From Frankiaceae bacterium (lineage in GTDB: Bacteria; Actinomycetota; Actinomycetes; Mycobacteriales; SCTD01), in assembly GCA_016650445.1 (NCBI GenBank), contig JAENVS010000005.1:1-64000 (forward strand): a stretch of DNA of 64,000 nucleotides. The letters run 5' to 3'. The notes beneath the pieces are model-generated. The model did not search any database. It was not told the DNA's origin and saw nothing but the letters and a program-made list of their open reading frames with translations. Below, piece after piece: positions 17,747-25,357 of the stretch. The stretch's first letter is position 1; each line of letters opens with the position of its first letter. A program made the translations under genes and the position numbers.

Positions 17747-19266
17747 GGCGACGCGCCCTGGTCCTGCTTGCGACACTCACCGCGCTGGCAGCACCTGCTG
17801 CGGCGTCCGCCACGGGCCAGGCGGCGGCCACCTACACGGCGTACAACGTGGGGATCTCGGGCGGCGAGCCGACGCTGGGATTCGACACGGCCCGCAACGC
17901 GGCGGTCTACGGCTCGGGGACCAGCAGCAAGCGGCTCACCTGGGACGACGCCGAGCCGGCACAGATGACCATCGTTGACGTCAAGCCCAAGACGTCCGTG
18001 ACCACGCTCGATCCGATCACGTTCACCGACCGGGTCACGAACCGCACGTTCGTCTCGCAGCTCTACCTCGCCTGCAGCCTCACGTCGTTCAGCGACGACG
18101 CGGGTGCCACGTGGACGCCGTCGCAGGGCTGCGGTCCCGACACGATGGTCGACCACCAGACCATCGGCGGGGGGCCGTACGCCGGTGCCCTGGCCGGCCA
18201 GAACCCCGTGTACCCGAACGCCGTGTACTACTGCGCGCAGAACGGCTTCAGCGGGACGTGCGCCCGCAGTGATGACGGCGGCCTCACCTTCGGCCCGGGT
18301 ACGCCGGCGTACAACACCCCGGCCAACGCCGTCGGCGACCCGTACGGCGGCGCCTGCTCGGCCATCCACGGTCACCTCAAGGTCGCGCTCGACGGCACCG
18401 TCTACCTGCCGAACAAGGGCTGCGGCGGCACGCCGACCGTGCAGAACCTCACCAACTCCGAGTTCTTCGGCGGCAGCCCGGCGGTGTCTGTCAGCGAGGA
18501 CAACGGCATCACCTGGACGGTGCGCAAGGTTCCCGGCGCACGCAACCAGGACGAGAGCGACCCGTCGGTCGACACCGACCAGGCCGGCGCCGTCTACCTC
18601 GGCTGGCAGGACGGGGTGAACCCGAGCGAGACGGTCTACGGCACGACGAGCAGCGCCCGCATCGCGGTGTCGACAGACAAGGGCCGCACGTGGTCCACGC
18701 CGTATGACGTCTCGACCGCGCTCGGGATCAACAACGTGCAGTTCCCCGAGGTCGTCGCGGGAGTCGCCGGTCGGGCGGCGTTCGCGTTCCTGGGTACGCC
18801 GGGGATCGGTGACGACCAGCACAACGGCTTCGTCGGCGCCTGGCACCTGTACGTCGCGACGACGTTGGACGGCGGGGCGTCCTGGTCGACGGTCGACACG
18901 ACGCCTGACGACCCGGTCCAGCGCGGCTGCATCTCGTTGCAGGGAACGTCCAACAAGACGGTGCTCAGCGCCGTCTGCGGTCAGCGCAACCTGCTGGACT
19001 TCAACGACATCACGATCGACCGCGAGGGCCGCGTCCTCGTGGCCTACGCCGACGGCTGCACCTCCGCCGCCTGCATCGCCAACCCGGGCAGCGGCTCGTC
19101 CGGTGCCCGCAGCATGGTGATGCGGCAGAGCAGCGGGCCGCTGCTGGTGGGAGATCTCCCCACACCGGTCGTCCCGGAGATTCCGGCAGCCGCGCTTCTT
19201 CCCCTGACCGCCGTGCTGATGCTGCTCGGGGTCGCCGCAGTACGACGTCGGAGGCAGCATGCGTAA
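17743..19266 (+). CDS. Secreted Asp-box propeller protein with VPEIP sorting signal
   Basis: The GTG start overlaps the previous stop (GTGA, 17743-17746), so translation is coupled, and it opens directly into a signal peptide (RRRALVLLATLTALAAPAAASA). The 507-residue protein carries at least five Asp-boxes: SDDAGATW, SDDGGLTF, SEDNGITW, STDKGRTW and TLDGGASW. This makes a sialidase-type beta-propeller likely. Cys residues are frequent and could stabilise the blades. It ends VPEIPAAALLPL, a helix and RRRR. Substrate or ligand is unknown; the propeller family covers sialidases, other glycosidases and binding proteins. It is the second gene of the substrate operon. Confidence 0.83.
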   Translation: MRRRALVLLATLTALAAPAAASATGQAAATYTAYNVGISGGEPTLGFDTARNAAVYGSGTSSKRLTWDDAEPAQMTIVDVKPKTSVTTLDPITFTDRVTNRTFVSQLYLACSLTSFSDDAGATWTPSQGCGPDTMVDHQTIGGGPYAGALAGQNPVYPNAVYYCAQNGFSGTCARSDDGGLTFGPGTPAYNTPANAVGDPYGGACSAIHGHLKVALDGTVYLPNKGCGGTPTVQNLTNSEFFGGSPAVSVSEDNGITWTVRKVPGARNQDESDPSVDTDQAGAVYLGWQDGVNPSETVYGTTSSARIAVSTDKGRTWSTPYDVSTALGINNVQFPEVVAGVAGRAAFAFLGTPGIGDDQHNGFVGAWHLYVATTLDGGASWSTVDTTPDDPVQRGCISLQGTSNKTVLSAVCGQRNLLDFNDITIDREGRVLVAYADGCTSAACIANPGSGSSGARSMVMRQSSGPLLVGDLPTPVVPEIPAAALLPLTAVLMLLGVAAVRRRRQHA

Positions 19267-20782
19267 CGGTCGGCCGCTCGCTCTCGCAGCGCTGGCGGCG
19301 CTGACGGCGCTTGTTCTCGCCGCGCCCGCATCCGCCGACGACTTCGCCGGCCCAACACCGGGCGTGCCCTGCGACGAGGGGTCCTTGCCCGAGAAGGTGG
19401 GCGAACAGGGCCGGGTCTCCGCCGAGGACGTGGAGAGCGGCCGCGCTGCCCAGGGCTACACCTGCAACGCGCGCGAGCTCGGGCACTTCGGCAAGACCGG
19501 GGGCTTCCGGGTCGAGAGCTACACCGACGCGGCCGGCCACATCTGCGCGTTCTACGACACCACCCTGCTGTTCCCGTCGAGCGGCTACTACGACGCGGTC
19601 GAGGGCACCGGCACCTACGTCATGGACATGACCGACCCCGCCAACCCGGTGCATGTCGACACGTTGCGCACACCGGCGATGCAGTCTCCGCACGAGACAC
19701 TGCGGCTCAACAAGAAGCGTGGCCTGCTGGCTGCGGCGTTCAGCTACCCGACGTTCCAGCCCGGCGTCGTGGACGTGTACGACGTGACGGCCGACTGCCG
19801 GCACCCGGTGCTCAAGTCGAGCACGCCACTGGGCGTGCTCGGCCACGAGAGCGGCTTCTCCCCCGACGGCAACACCTACTACGTGGGCTCGCTCTACGGG
19901 CACACCCTCGCCGCCGTAGATCTGACCAACCCCATGGTCCCCGGCCTGCTCTGGGTGACGCAGGACTACCAGCCGCACGGCATGAGTGTCAGCGACGACG
20001 GCACGCGGCTGTACATGACCGAGAAGGGCTCCGGTCCGGGGCGCCTGACGATCCTCGACGTCACGCAGATCCAGAACCGCACGCTGCAGCCCGTCGTACC
20101 GATCGTCAGCCGTACGACGTGGCCCAACGTCGGCACGCCGCAGTACGCCGAGCCGTTCACGCAGAACGGCCACCCGTACGTCATGGAGGTCGACGAGTAC
20201 GGCAGCGGCTCCGGCGTCGGTGCCGGACGCATCCTCGACATGGACGCCCCGGAGGCGCCGGTTGTCTATCCGGCGGGCGGCGACAAGCAGCCCGTCGTCA
20301 TTTCCAACATGAGGCTGGCCGTTCACCAGCAGCAGGCGCAGTCGGACTACAGCGGCGACCCCGGTGCCAGCGTGCAGTTCCAGGGCTACAAGGGCCACTA
20401 CTGCACGCTGCCCACGCGGGTCGACCCGACCGTCGTCGCGTGCTCCTACATCGTGTCCGGGCTGCGTGTCTTCGACATCACGGACCCGCGCGCCCCGCAG
20501 GAGATCGCCTACTTCAACGGCAAGGTGCTGCCGGACGACAGCAACCCGCTGCACCAGGGCGCCTGGGCGATGGCGGCACCGGCGTTCTCGCCGCGGGCAA
20601 ACGAGATCTGGTACTCCGACGGCAACCTCGGCTTCTACGCCGTCGGGCTGACGCCGAACGCCAAGCGGCTGGAGGCCAACCCGATCGTGCCCGAGGTCAG
20701 CGTGACCGGGCTGCTCCCGCTGGCCGGGCTCTTCGTGCTCGCAACCGTGGTTGCGATCCGGCGGCGCCGGGAGCTCGCGTAG
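19259..20782 (+). CDS. Secreted LVIVD-repeat propeller protein with VPEV sorting signal
   Basis: The ATG start overlaps the previous gene by 8 bp (ATGCGTAA), the third coupled gene of the operon. The 507-residue protein has a signal peptide (cleavage near PASADD) and repeated blades of the LVIVD type: VMDMTDPANPVHV, VDLTNPMVPG and VFDITDPRAPQEI. Such proteins are surface beta-propellers of mostly unknown ligand. Conserved His residues (SPHETL, GHESGF, QPHGMS) might bind a metal; this is only an observation. The end is VPEVSVTGLLPL, a helix and RRRR. It is convergent with erpA, with a gap of 3 bp. Confidence 0.83.
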   Translation: MRNGRPLALAALAALTALVLAAPASADDFAGPTPGVPCDEGSLPEKVGEQGRVSAEDVESGRAAQGYTCNARELGHFGKTGGFRVESYTDAAGHICAFYDTTLLFPSSGYYDAVEGTGTYVMDMTDPANPVHVDTLRTPAMQSPHETLRLNKKRGLLAAAFSYPTFQPGVVDVYDVTADCRHPVLKSSTPLGVLGHESGFSPDGNTYYVGSLYGHTLAAVDLTNPMVPGLLWVTQDYQPHGMSVSDDGTRLYMTEKGSGPGRLTILDVTQIQNRTLQPVVPIVSRTTWPNVGTPQYAEPFTQNGHPYVMEVDEYGSGSGVGAGRILDMDAPEAPVVYPAGGDKQPVVISNMRLAVHQQQAQSDYSGDPGASVQFQGYKGHYCTLPTRVDPTVVACSYIVSGLRVFDITDPRAPQEIAYFNGKVLPDDSNPLHQGAWAMAAPAFSPRANEIWYSDGNLGFYAVGLTPNAKRLEANPIVPEVSVTGLLPLAGLFVLATVVAIRRRRELA

Positions 20783-20785
20783 CGA

Positions 20786-21169
20786 CTAGTGGAACGAGTC
20801 CCCGCAGGCGCACGAGCCGCCGGCGTTGGGGTTGTCGATCGTGAAACCCTGCTTCTCGATCGTGTCCACGAAGTCGATGGTCGCGCCCGCGAGGTAGGGC
20901 ACGCTCATGCGGTCGACGACCACGCGCACCGTGCCGTCGGCGTACTCCTGGACGGCGTCGCCGTCGAGGGAGCGCTCGTCGAAGAACAGCTGGTAGCGCA
21001 GGCCGGAGCAGCCGCCCGGCTGGACCGCCACGCGGAGCGCCAGGTCGTCGCGGCCCTCCTGGGCGAGCAGCGCCTGGACTTTGTCGGCGGCAGGTGCGCT
21101 GAGCACGACGCCGGTGGCAGTGCTGGTGTCAGCGGCCGTGGTCGTGGCGTCCGAGGTCTCGGCGGTCAT
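20786..21169 (-). CDS. erpA: Iron-sulphur cluster insertion protein (ErpA/HesB family)
   Basis: The 127-residue A-type carrier accepts Fe-S clusters from the assembly machinery and passes them to apo-enzymes in the cytoplasm. The three conserved cysteines are visible: C54 in GGCSG, and C120 and C122 in the C-terminal SCACGDSF. A Thr/Ala-rich N-terminal extension of about 22 residues precedes the core, which is longer than in proteobacterial ErpA but common in actinobacteria. The ATG has GGAGAG upstream. It neighbours glycerate kinase, as in Mycobacterium tuberculosis (Rv2204c-Rv2205c), which supports orthology. Confidence 0.93.
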   Translation of the reverse strand: MTAETSDATTTAADTSTATGVVLSAPAADKVQALLAQEGRDDLALRVAVQPGGCSGLRYQLFFDERSLDGDAVQEYADGTVRVVVDRMSVPYLAGATIDFVDTIEKQGFTIDNPNAGGSCACGDSFH

Positions 21170-21480
21170 CAGGGGCTCTCCAGAGGTCTCGAGGTCTTCC
21201 TATGGTGCAACGCAGGCTCGGCCCGGGCACTTCCCATTGTCACACGCACCCTGGCCGCGATCTTCGCTCCAGCGGTTTCGGGCGCACCGCCCGGCCCGTC
21301 CTTGAGCAGCCGCCGCGGTGATCGGCGTGCGTGCCGCACGTGTGCGGGGTGAGCGTGCGATGCGCACGGTGATCACTGCGACGCCCCCCGGGTGATCGGC
21401 GTGCGCGCCGCGAGCGTGTTCGATGAGCCTGAGTCGCGCACGCCGATCTTGGAACAGGTGAGTAGGGCGGCAAGGCTGGC
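21170..21480. other. 311-bp gene-free region with GATCGGCGTGCG repeats
   Basis: This region lies between the start of erpA and the stop of glycerate kinase, both on the minus strand. The erpA promoter should be at its left end. The right half holds three copies of a GC-rich repeat (see 21320-21448). I find no convincing coding frame: the overlapping frames are Arg-rich shadows. Confidence 0.6.
21320..21448. repeat. Repeat cluster GATCGGCGTGCG, two direct and one inverted copy
   Basis: GATCGGCGTGCG occurs at 21320-21331 and 21394-21405. The second copy extends to GATCGGCGTGCGCG (21394-21407) and is matched perfectly by its reverse complement CGCGCACGCCGATC at 21435-21448, giving a 14-bp stem with a 27-nt loop. 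It sits just downstream of glycerate kinase (stop at 21481, minus strand), so it may terminate that transcript. The extra direct copy suggests a dispersed extragenic repeat family. Confidence 0.75.
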
Positions 21481-22527
21481 TCAGGACCGTGACCACTCCC
21501 TCGCGACGCGCTCGGCGAGCGCGGCCAGCTCATCCGCCGGCTGCGCCAGTGAGGCCTCGATACCGACGGCGTCGGCCACGGCGTACGTCGCGTCGATACC
21601 GGCAGATGCGGCCTCGCGCCGGCCGAGCCGGACCTCCCCGGCGAGCACGATGCAGGGCAGACCTCCCTCGGCTGCCGCTGCGGCCACGCCGGACACCGCC
21701 TTGCCCGTCAACGACGACGCGTCGAGCGTGCCCTCCCCGGTCACGACCAGGTCGGCCCGGGCGGCCCGTGGCCCGAGCTTGATCATCTTCTGTACGAGCG
21801 CGAACCCCGACGCGCGCTCGGCGCCGAGGGCGAACAGCGCCGCCCCCAGGCCACCCGCGGCGCCCGCCCCGGGCAGATCCCGCACAGCCAGACCGGCGCG
21901 GTCCTCGAGCTCGTCGGCCCAGCGCTCCAAGGCGGCGTCGAGCGACATCACCTGCCCCCGCGTCGCCCCCTTCTGCGGACCGAACACCGCCGACGCGCCA
22001 TGCAGGCCGAGCAGCGGCGCGTCGACGTCGGTGGCCGCGACCAGCTCGATCCCCGGCAGCAGCGGCCAGGCGTCGAGCCCGCCGAGGGCAGTGATCATCC
22101 CGGCCCCGCCATCGTTCGTGCCGGAGCCGCCCAGTCCGACCACGACCCGGGTCGCGCCGGCCTCGACGGCGGCAACGAGCAGCTCGCCTACGCCGTACGA
22201 CGTCGTGACGGTGGGGTCGCGCTCCGACGGGGAGAGGTGGTGCAGGCCACAGGCCTGCGCCGACTCGACGTAGGCCGTCGAGGCCGCCAGCAGCACCTCG
22301 GCGGGCACCGGGCGCCCGAGCGGGTCCTGCACGGTCACCAGCAGCCGACGGGCCTTCGGCAGCGCCGCGGCGAGCACGGCGACGAACCCGGGCCCGCCAT
22401 CCGAGAGGGGCGCCAGGTCGAGGACGTCCCGGGGCGCGGCTGCATGCCAGCCCGCGGCGATCGCCGCGGCCGCCTCGACGGCCGTCAGCGTGCCGCCGAA
22501 CTCGTCGGGCGCCACCAGGATCCGCAC
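21481..22527 (-). CDS. Glycerate kinase (GlxK/GarK family)
   Basis: The 348-residue protein phosphorylates D-glycerate (usually to 2-phosphoglycerate) with ATP in the cytoplasm. Family motifs are MRILVAPDEFGGTLTA at the N-terminus, PLSDGGPGF, YGVGELL, GLGGSGTNDGG and TGEGTLDASSLTGKAV. Length fits the type-1 glycerate kinase family (about 370). In several places the usual PDSFKG is PDEFGG, so the N-terminal Lys is missing; this is a variation worth noting. The start is GTG. Its position next to erpA and the DUF3043 gene matches mycobacteria (Rv2205c). nadA lies divergently 83 bp away. Confidence 0.88.
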   Translation of the reverse strand: MRILVAPDEFGGTLTAVEAAAAIAAGWHAAAPRDVLDLAPLSDGGPGFVAVLAAALPKARRLLVTVQDPLGRPVPAEVLLAASTAYVESAQACGLHHLSPSERDPTVTTSYGVGELLVAAVEAGATRVVVGLGGSGTNDGGAGMITALGGLDAWPLLPGIELVAATDVDAPLLGLHGASAVFGPQKGATRGQVMSLDAALERWADELEDRAGLAVRDLPGAGAAGGLGAALFALGAERASGFALVQKMIKLGPRAARADLVVTGEGTLDASSLTGKAVSGVAAAAAEGGLPCIVLAGEVRLGRREAASAGIDATYAVADAVGIEASLAQPADELAALAERVAREWSRS

Positions 22528-22610
22528 GCGGACAGGGAAGCATGGCCGCGATCCGGGGGTTGTCGTCTGTGAGACGCTATCTATGCCCCCGCCTCACCGA
22601 GGAGCCCGCT

Positions 22611-23792
22611 GTGACCACCGTCGACCTCGACCTGCCGGCCGGTGTCGAGCCGACGCCGCTGGCCCTGCTGCTGCTCGGCCGGCAGCGCGACCCCGACTCC
22701 GAGCGCGGCGTCGACTGCCCCGGTGACCTGCCGCCGGCGTCCGACCCGACGCTCGTCGCCCGCGCCCGCGCCGCGAAGGCCGCCCTCGGTGACCGCCTGT
22801 TCGTCCTGGGACACCACTACCAGCGCGACGAGGTCATCGAGTTCGCCGACGTCACCGGCGACTCGTTCAAGCTGGCGCAGCAGGCGGCGGCGCGTCCCGA
22901 CGCGGAGTTCATCGTGTTCTGCGGCGTGCACTTCATGGCGGAGTCGGCCGACATCCTCACCGGGCCCGAGCAGGCCGTGATCCTGCCCGACCTCGGTGCC
23001 GGCTGCTCGATGGCCGACATGGCGACCTTCGACCAGGTCGAGGAGTGCTGGGCGGTGCTGTCCGACGCCGGCGTGGCCGACGCCACCGTGCCGGTCAGCT
23101 ACATGAACTCCTCCGCCGCCATCAAGGGCTTCACCGGCCGCCACGGCGGCACGATCTGCACGAGCAGCAACGCCAAGCGGGCCATGGAGTGGGCGTTCGG
23201 CAAGGGCGAGAAGGTCCTGTTCCTGCCCGACCAGCACCTCGGACGCAACACGGCCGTGCGCGAGCTCGGTCTGACCCTCGATGACTGCGTCGTCTACAAC
23301 CCCCACCGCCCGAAAGGCGGGCTGACCCCCGAGCAGCTGCAGGCCGCGACTGTCATCCTCTGGAAAGGGCACTGCTCGGTCCACGGCCGCTTCACCGCTG
23401 AGTCGGTTGCCGATGTGCGGGCGCGGATCCCCGGGGTCAACGTGCTGGTCCACCCCGAGTGCACGTACGAGGTCGCCATGGCGGCCGACCTCGTCGGCTC
23501 GACCGACTTCATCATCCGCACCCTCGACGCCGCCCCGGCCGGCAGCTCCTGGGCGATCGGCACCGAGCTCAACCTGGTCAAGCGGCTGGCAAAGCTGCAC
23601 CCCGACAAGACCGTCGTGTTCCTCGAGAAGACGGTCTGCTTCTGCGCGACCATGAACCGGATCGACCTGCCCCACCTGGTCTGGTCACTGGAGCAGCTGG
23701 TCGCGGGGAACGTGCCTAACCGCATCACCGTCGAGCCCGAGACGGCCCGCTACGCCAGGCAGGCCCTCGACCAGATGCTGGCTCTGCCCTAA
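22611..23792 (+). CDS. nadA: Quinolinate synthase A
   Basis: The 393-residue enzyme condenses iminoaspartate with dihydroxyacetone phosphate to quinolinate in de novo NAD synthesis, using a [4Fe-4S] cluster. It has LGHHYQRDEVIEFAD, FCGVHFMAESADIL, and the three conserved Cys regions (LPDLGAGCSMAD, HPECTYEV, TVCFCATMN). GTG 22611 is chosen because GGAG lies six bases upstream; a longer in-frame extension to 22542 runs into the neighbour's promoter. nadB and nadC are not in the window, so the usual nadABC cluster is split here. nadE at 61727 acts in the same pathway. Confidence 0.94.
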   Translation: MTTVDLDLPAGVEPTPLALLLLGRQRDPDSERGVDCPGDLPPASDPTLVARARAAKAALGDRLFVLGHHYQRDEVIEFADVTGDSFKLAQQAAARPDAEFIVFCGVHFMAESADILTGPEQAVILPDLGAGCSMADMATFDQVEECWAVLSDAGVADATVPVSYMNSSAAIKGFTGRHGGTICTSSNAKRAMEWAFGKGEKVLFLPDQHLGRNTAVRELGLTLDDCVVYNPHRPKGGLTPEQLQAATVILWKGHCSVHGRFTAESVADVRARIPGVNVLVHPECTYEVAMAADLVGSTDFIIRTLDAAPAGSSWAIGTELNLVKRLAKLHPDKTVVFLEKTVCFCATMNRIDLPHLVWSLEQLVAGNVPNRITVEPETARYARQALDQMLALP

Positions 23793-23822
23793 GACCCTTC
23801 GCAACCCGTACTGTTCCCACCC

Positions 23823-24359
23823 GTGAGCGAGAGTCCGACGACCGGCAAGGGGCGTCCCACCCCGAAGCGCAAGGACGCGCAGCGGCGCCACGGCGGACCG
23901 GTGGCCCCTCCCCCCGCGACCCGCAAGGAAGCCGCCAAGCGGGTCCGCGCCCAGGGCAAGCAGAAGCGCCAGTCGGTGAAGGACGGCACCCGCACCGGTG
24001 ACAGCAGCCGCATGATGGCCCGCGACCAAGGCTCGGTACGCCGGCTGGTTCGCGACCTGGTCGACTCGCGGCGGCACGTCGGCGTACTGCTCCTGCCGGC
24101 GACCGTGCTCCCGGTGCTCGCCAATCTCACGCCGAGCCTTGAGGTGCGGGCGTTCGCGACGGCGCTGTGGCTCGCCGCGGTGCTCGCCGCCGTGTTCGAC
24201 ATGATCATCACGGGCGCCATCGTGAGCCGGCGGGTGAAGGCCGACTTCCCGTCCGAGACCCGGACGCGCGGTCACGTCGGCTACGCCATGGTGCGCACCG
24301 CGCAGTTCCGCCGCTTCCGACTGCCACCTCCGCAAGTGAGCCCCGGGGACACCGTGTGA
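23823..24359 (+). CDS. DUF3043 family membrane protein
   Basis: The 178-residue protein has a strongly basic, Pro-rich N-terminal half (GRPTPKRKDAQRRHGG, then KEAAKRVRAQGKQKRQSVKDG). Two membrane helices follow (about 88-105 and 110-130), then a short basic tail with a conserved RxxQFRRFRLPPP. This arrangement is that of actinobacterial DUF3043 (Rv2206 in M. tuberculosis), function unknown. A TACTGT -10 element at 23810-23815 lies seven bases before the GTG, so the mRNA is probably leaderless. The stop overlaps the start of the next lipoprotein gene (GTGA), so they form an operon. Confidence 0.85.
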   Translation: MSESPTTGKGRPTPKRKDAQRRHGGPVAPPPATRKEAAKRVRAQGKQKRQSVKDGTRTGDSSRMMARDQGSVRRLVRDLVDSRRHVGVLLLPATVLPVLANLTPSLEVRAFATALWLAAVLAAVFDMIITGAIVSRRVKADFPSETRTRGHVGYAMVRTAQFRRFRLPPPQVSPGDTV

Positions 24360-25354
24360 CCCTGCGCTCAACCGCCGGTGTGCTCCTCGCCGGCGTGATG
24401 ATGACGGCCTGCAGCACGTCGGTCGGAGCAACAGCCGACACGGTCAGCGCCGAGCTCACGACCACGTCGGTGGCGGTAGCCCCGGCACTCGAGCGCCTGC
24501 TGCTCACGGCGACCGCGACGAGCGCAAGCCCCTCGGCCGGTCCGACGGAGGTGGCCGTCCCGCTGCAGCAGCTCCCCCGCGGTGGCCGCCGCATCTTCCC
24601 GAAGCACCTCGTGGTCATGCACTACGGCACCGCAGGTACGGCGGCACTCGGCATCCTCGGCGAAGGGACGCCGGCGCAGGCTGCTGCACGGCTCGTGGCC
24701 GCCGCCGCCCCGTTCGCCAAGGCGTCGGGCCGGCCGGTGCTGCCGGCGTTCGAGCTGATCGCGACCATCGCGCAGCGGGCCGCGGGTGACGACGGGATGT
24801 ACAGCACCTACATTCCCGACGCCGATGTCGCCCGCTACCTGGCCGCGGCCCGGCGGGTGAAGGCGCTGCTCGTGCTCGACCTGCAGCCTGGTCGCGCCGA
24901 CTTCCTGACGCAGGCCCGCCACTACGAGAAGTTCCTGCGCCAGCCCGACGTCGGCCTCGCCCTCGACGCGGAGTGGAAGCTCACGCCGACCCAGGTGCCG
25001 CTCAAGCAGATCGGTGCGACAAGCGCGGCCGCGATCAACCAGGTGTCGTCGTACCTCGCGCAACTGAGCGCGGCGAACGGACTGCCGGAGAAGCTGCTGG
25101 TGCTGCACCAGTTCCGCGAGTTCATGATCCCGGACCGTCACAAGGTCGTGCCGCGGCCGGGCCTCGCGATCGTCGTGCACCTCGACGGCTTCGGGCCGCA
25201 GTCCGTCAAGCGGGACGTGTACGCCGCACTCAGCCTGACGTCGGGGCCGCTCCACAACGGCCTGAAGCTGTTCATCGACGAGGACACCGACATGTTCACC
25301 CCGCGCGAGGCGATGGCGATCCGCCCCCGCCCCGAGCTCATCTCCTACCAGTAG
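24356..25354 (+). CDS. Putative lipoprotein of unknown function
   Basis: The GTG overlaps the stop of the DUF3043 gene by 4 bp. The 332-residue protein begins with a lipoprotein signal (GVLLAGVMMTAC19), so lipid attachment at C19 is predicted. A Ser/Thr/Ala-rich linker follows. From about residue 75 (KHLVVMHYGTAG...ALGILGEG) the sequence alternates hydrophobic strands and helices, with LLVLDLQPGRADFL, LALDAEWKL, VLHQFREFM and LFIDEDTDMFTP. This is compatible with a TIM-barrel-like hydrolase, but I recognise no family with certainty. It is convergent with a DUF4015 putative glycosidase (3-bp gap), which hints at a cell-envelope role. Confidence 0.65.
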   Translation: MTLRSTAGVLLAGVMMTACSTSVGATADTVSAELTTTSVAVAPALERLLLTATATSASPSAGPTEVAVPLQQLPRGGRRIFPKHLVVMHYGTAGTAALGILGEGTPAQAAARLVAAAAPFAKASGRPVLPAFELIATIAQRAAGDDGMYSTYIPDADVARYLAAARRVKALLVLDLQPGRADFLTQARHYEKFLRQPDVGLALDAEWKLTPTQVPLKQIGATSAAAINQVSSYLAQLSAANGLPEKLLVLHQFREFMIPDRHKVVPRPGLAIVVHLDGFGPQSVKRDVYAALSLTSGPLHNGLKLFIDEDTDMFTPREAMAIRPRPELISYQ

Positions 25355-25357
25355 CGC

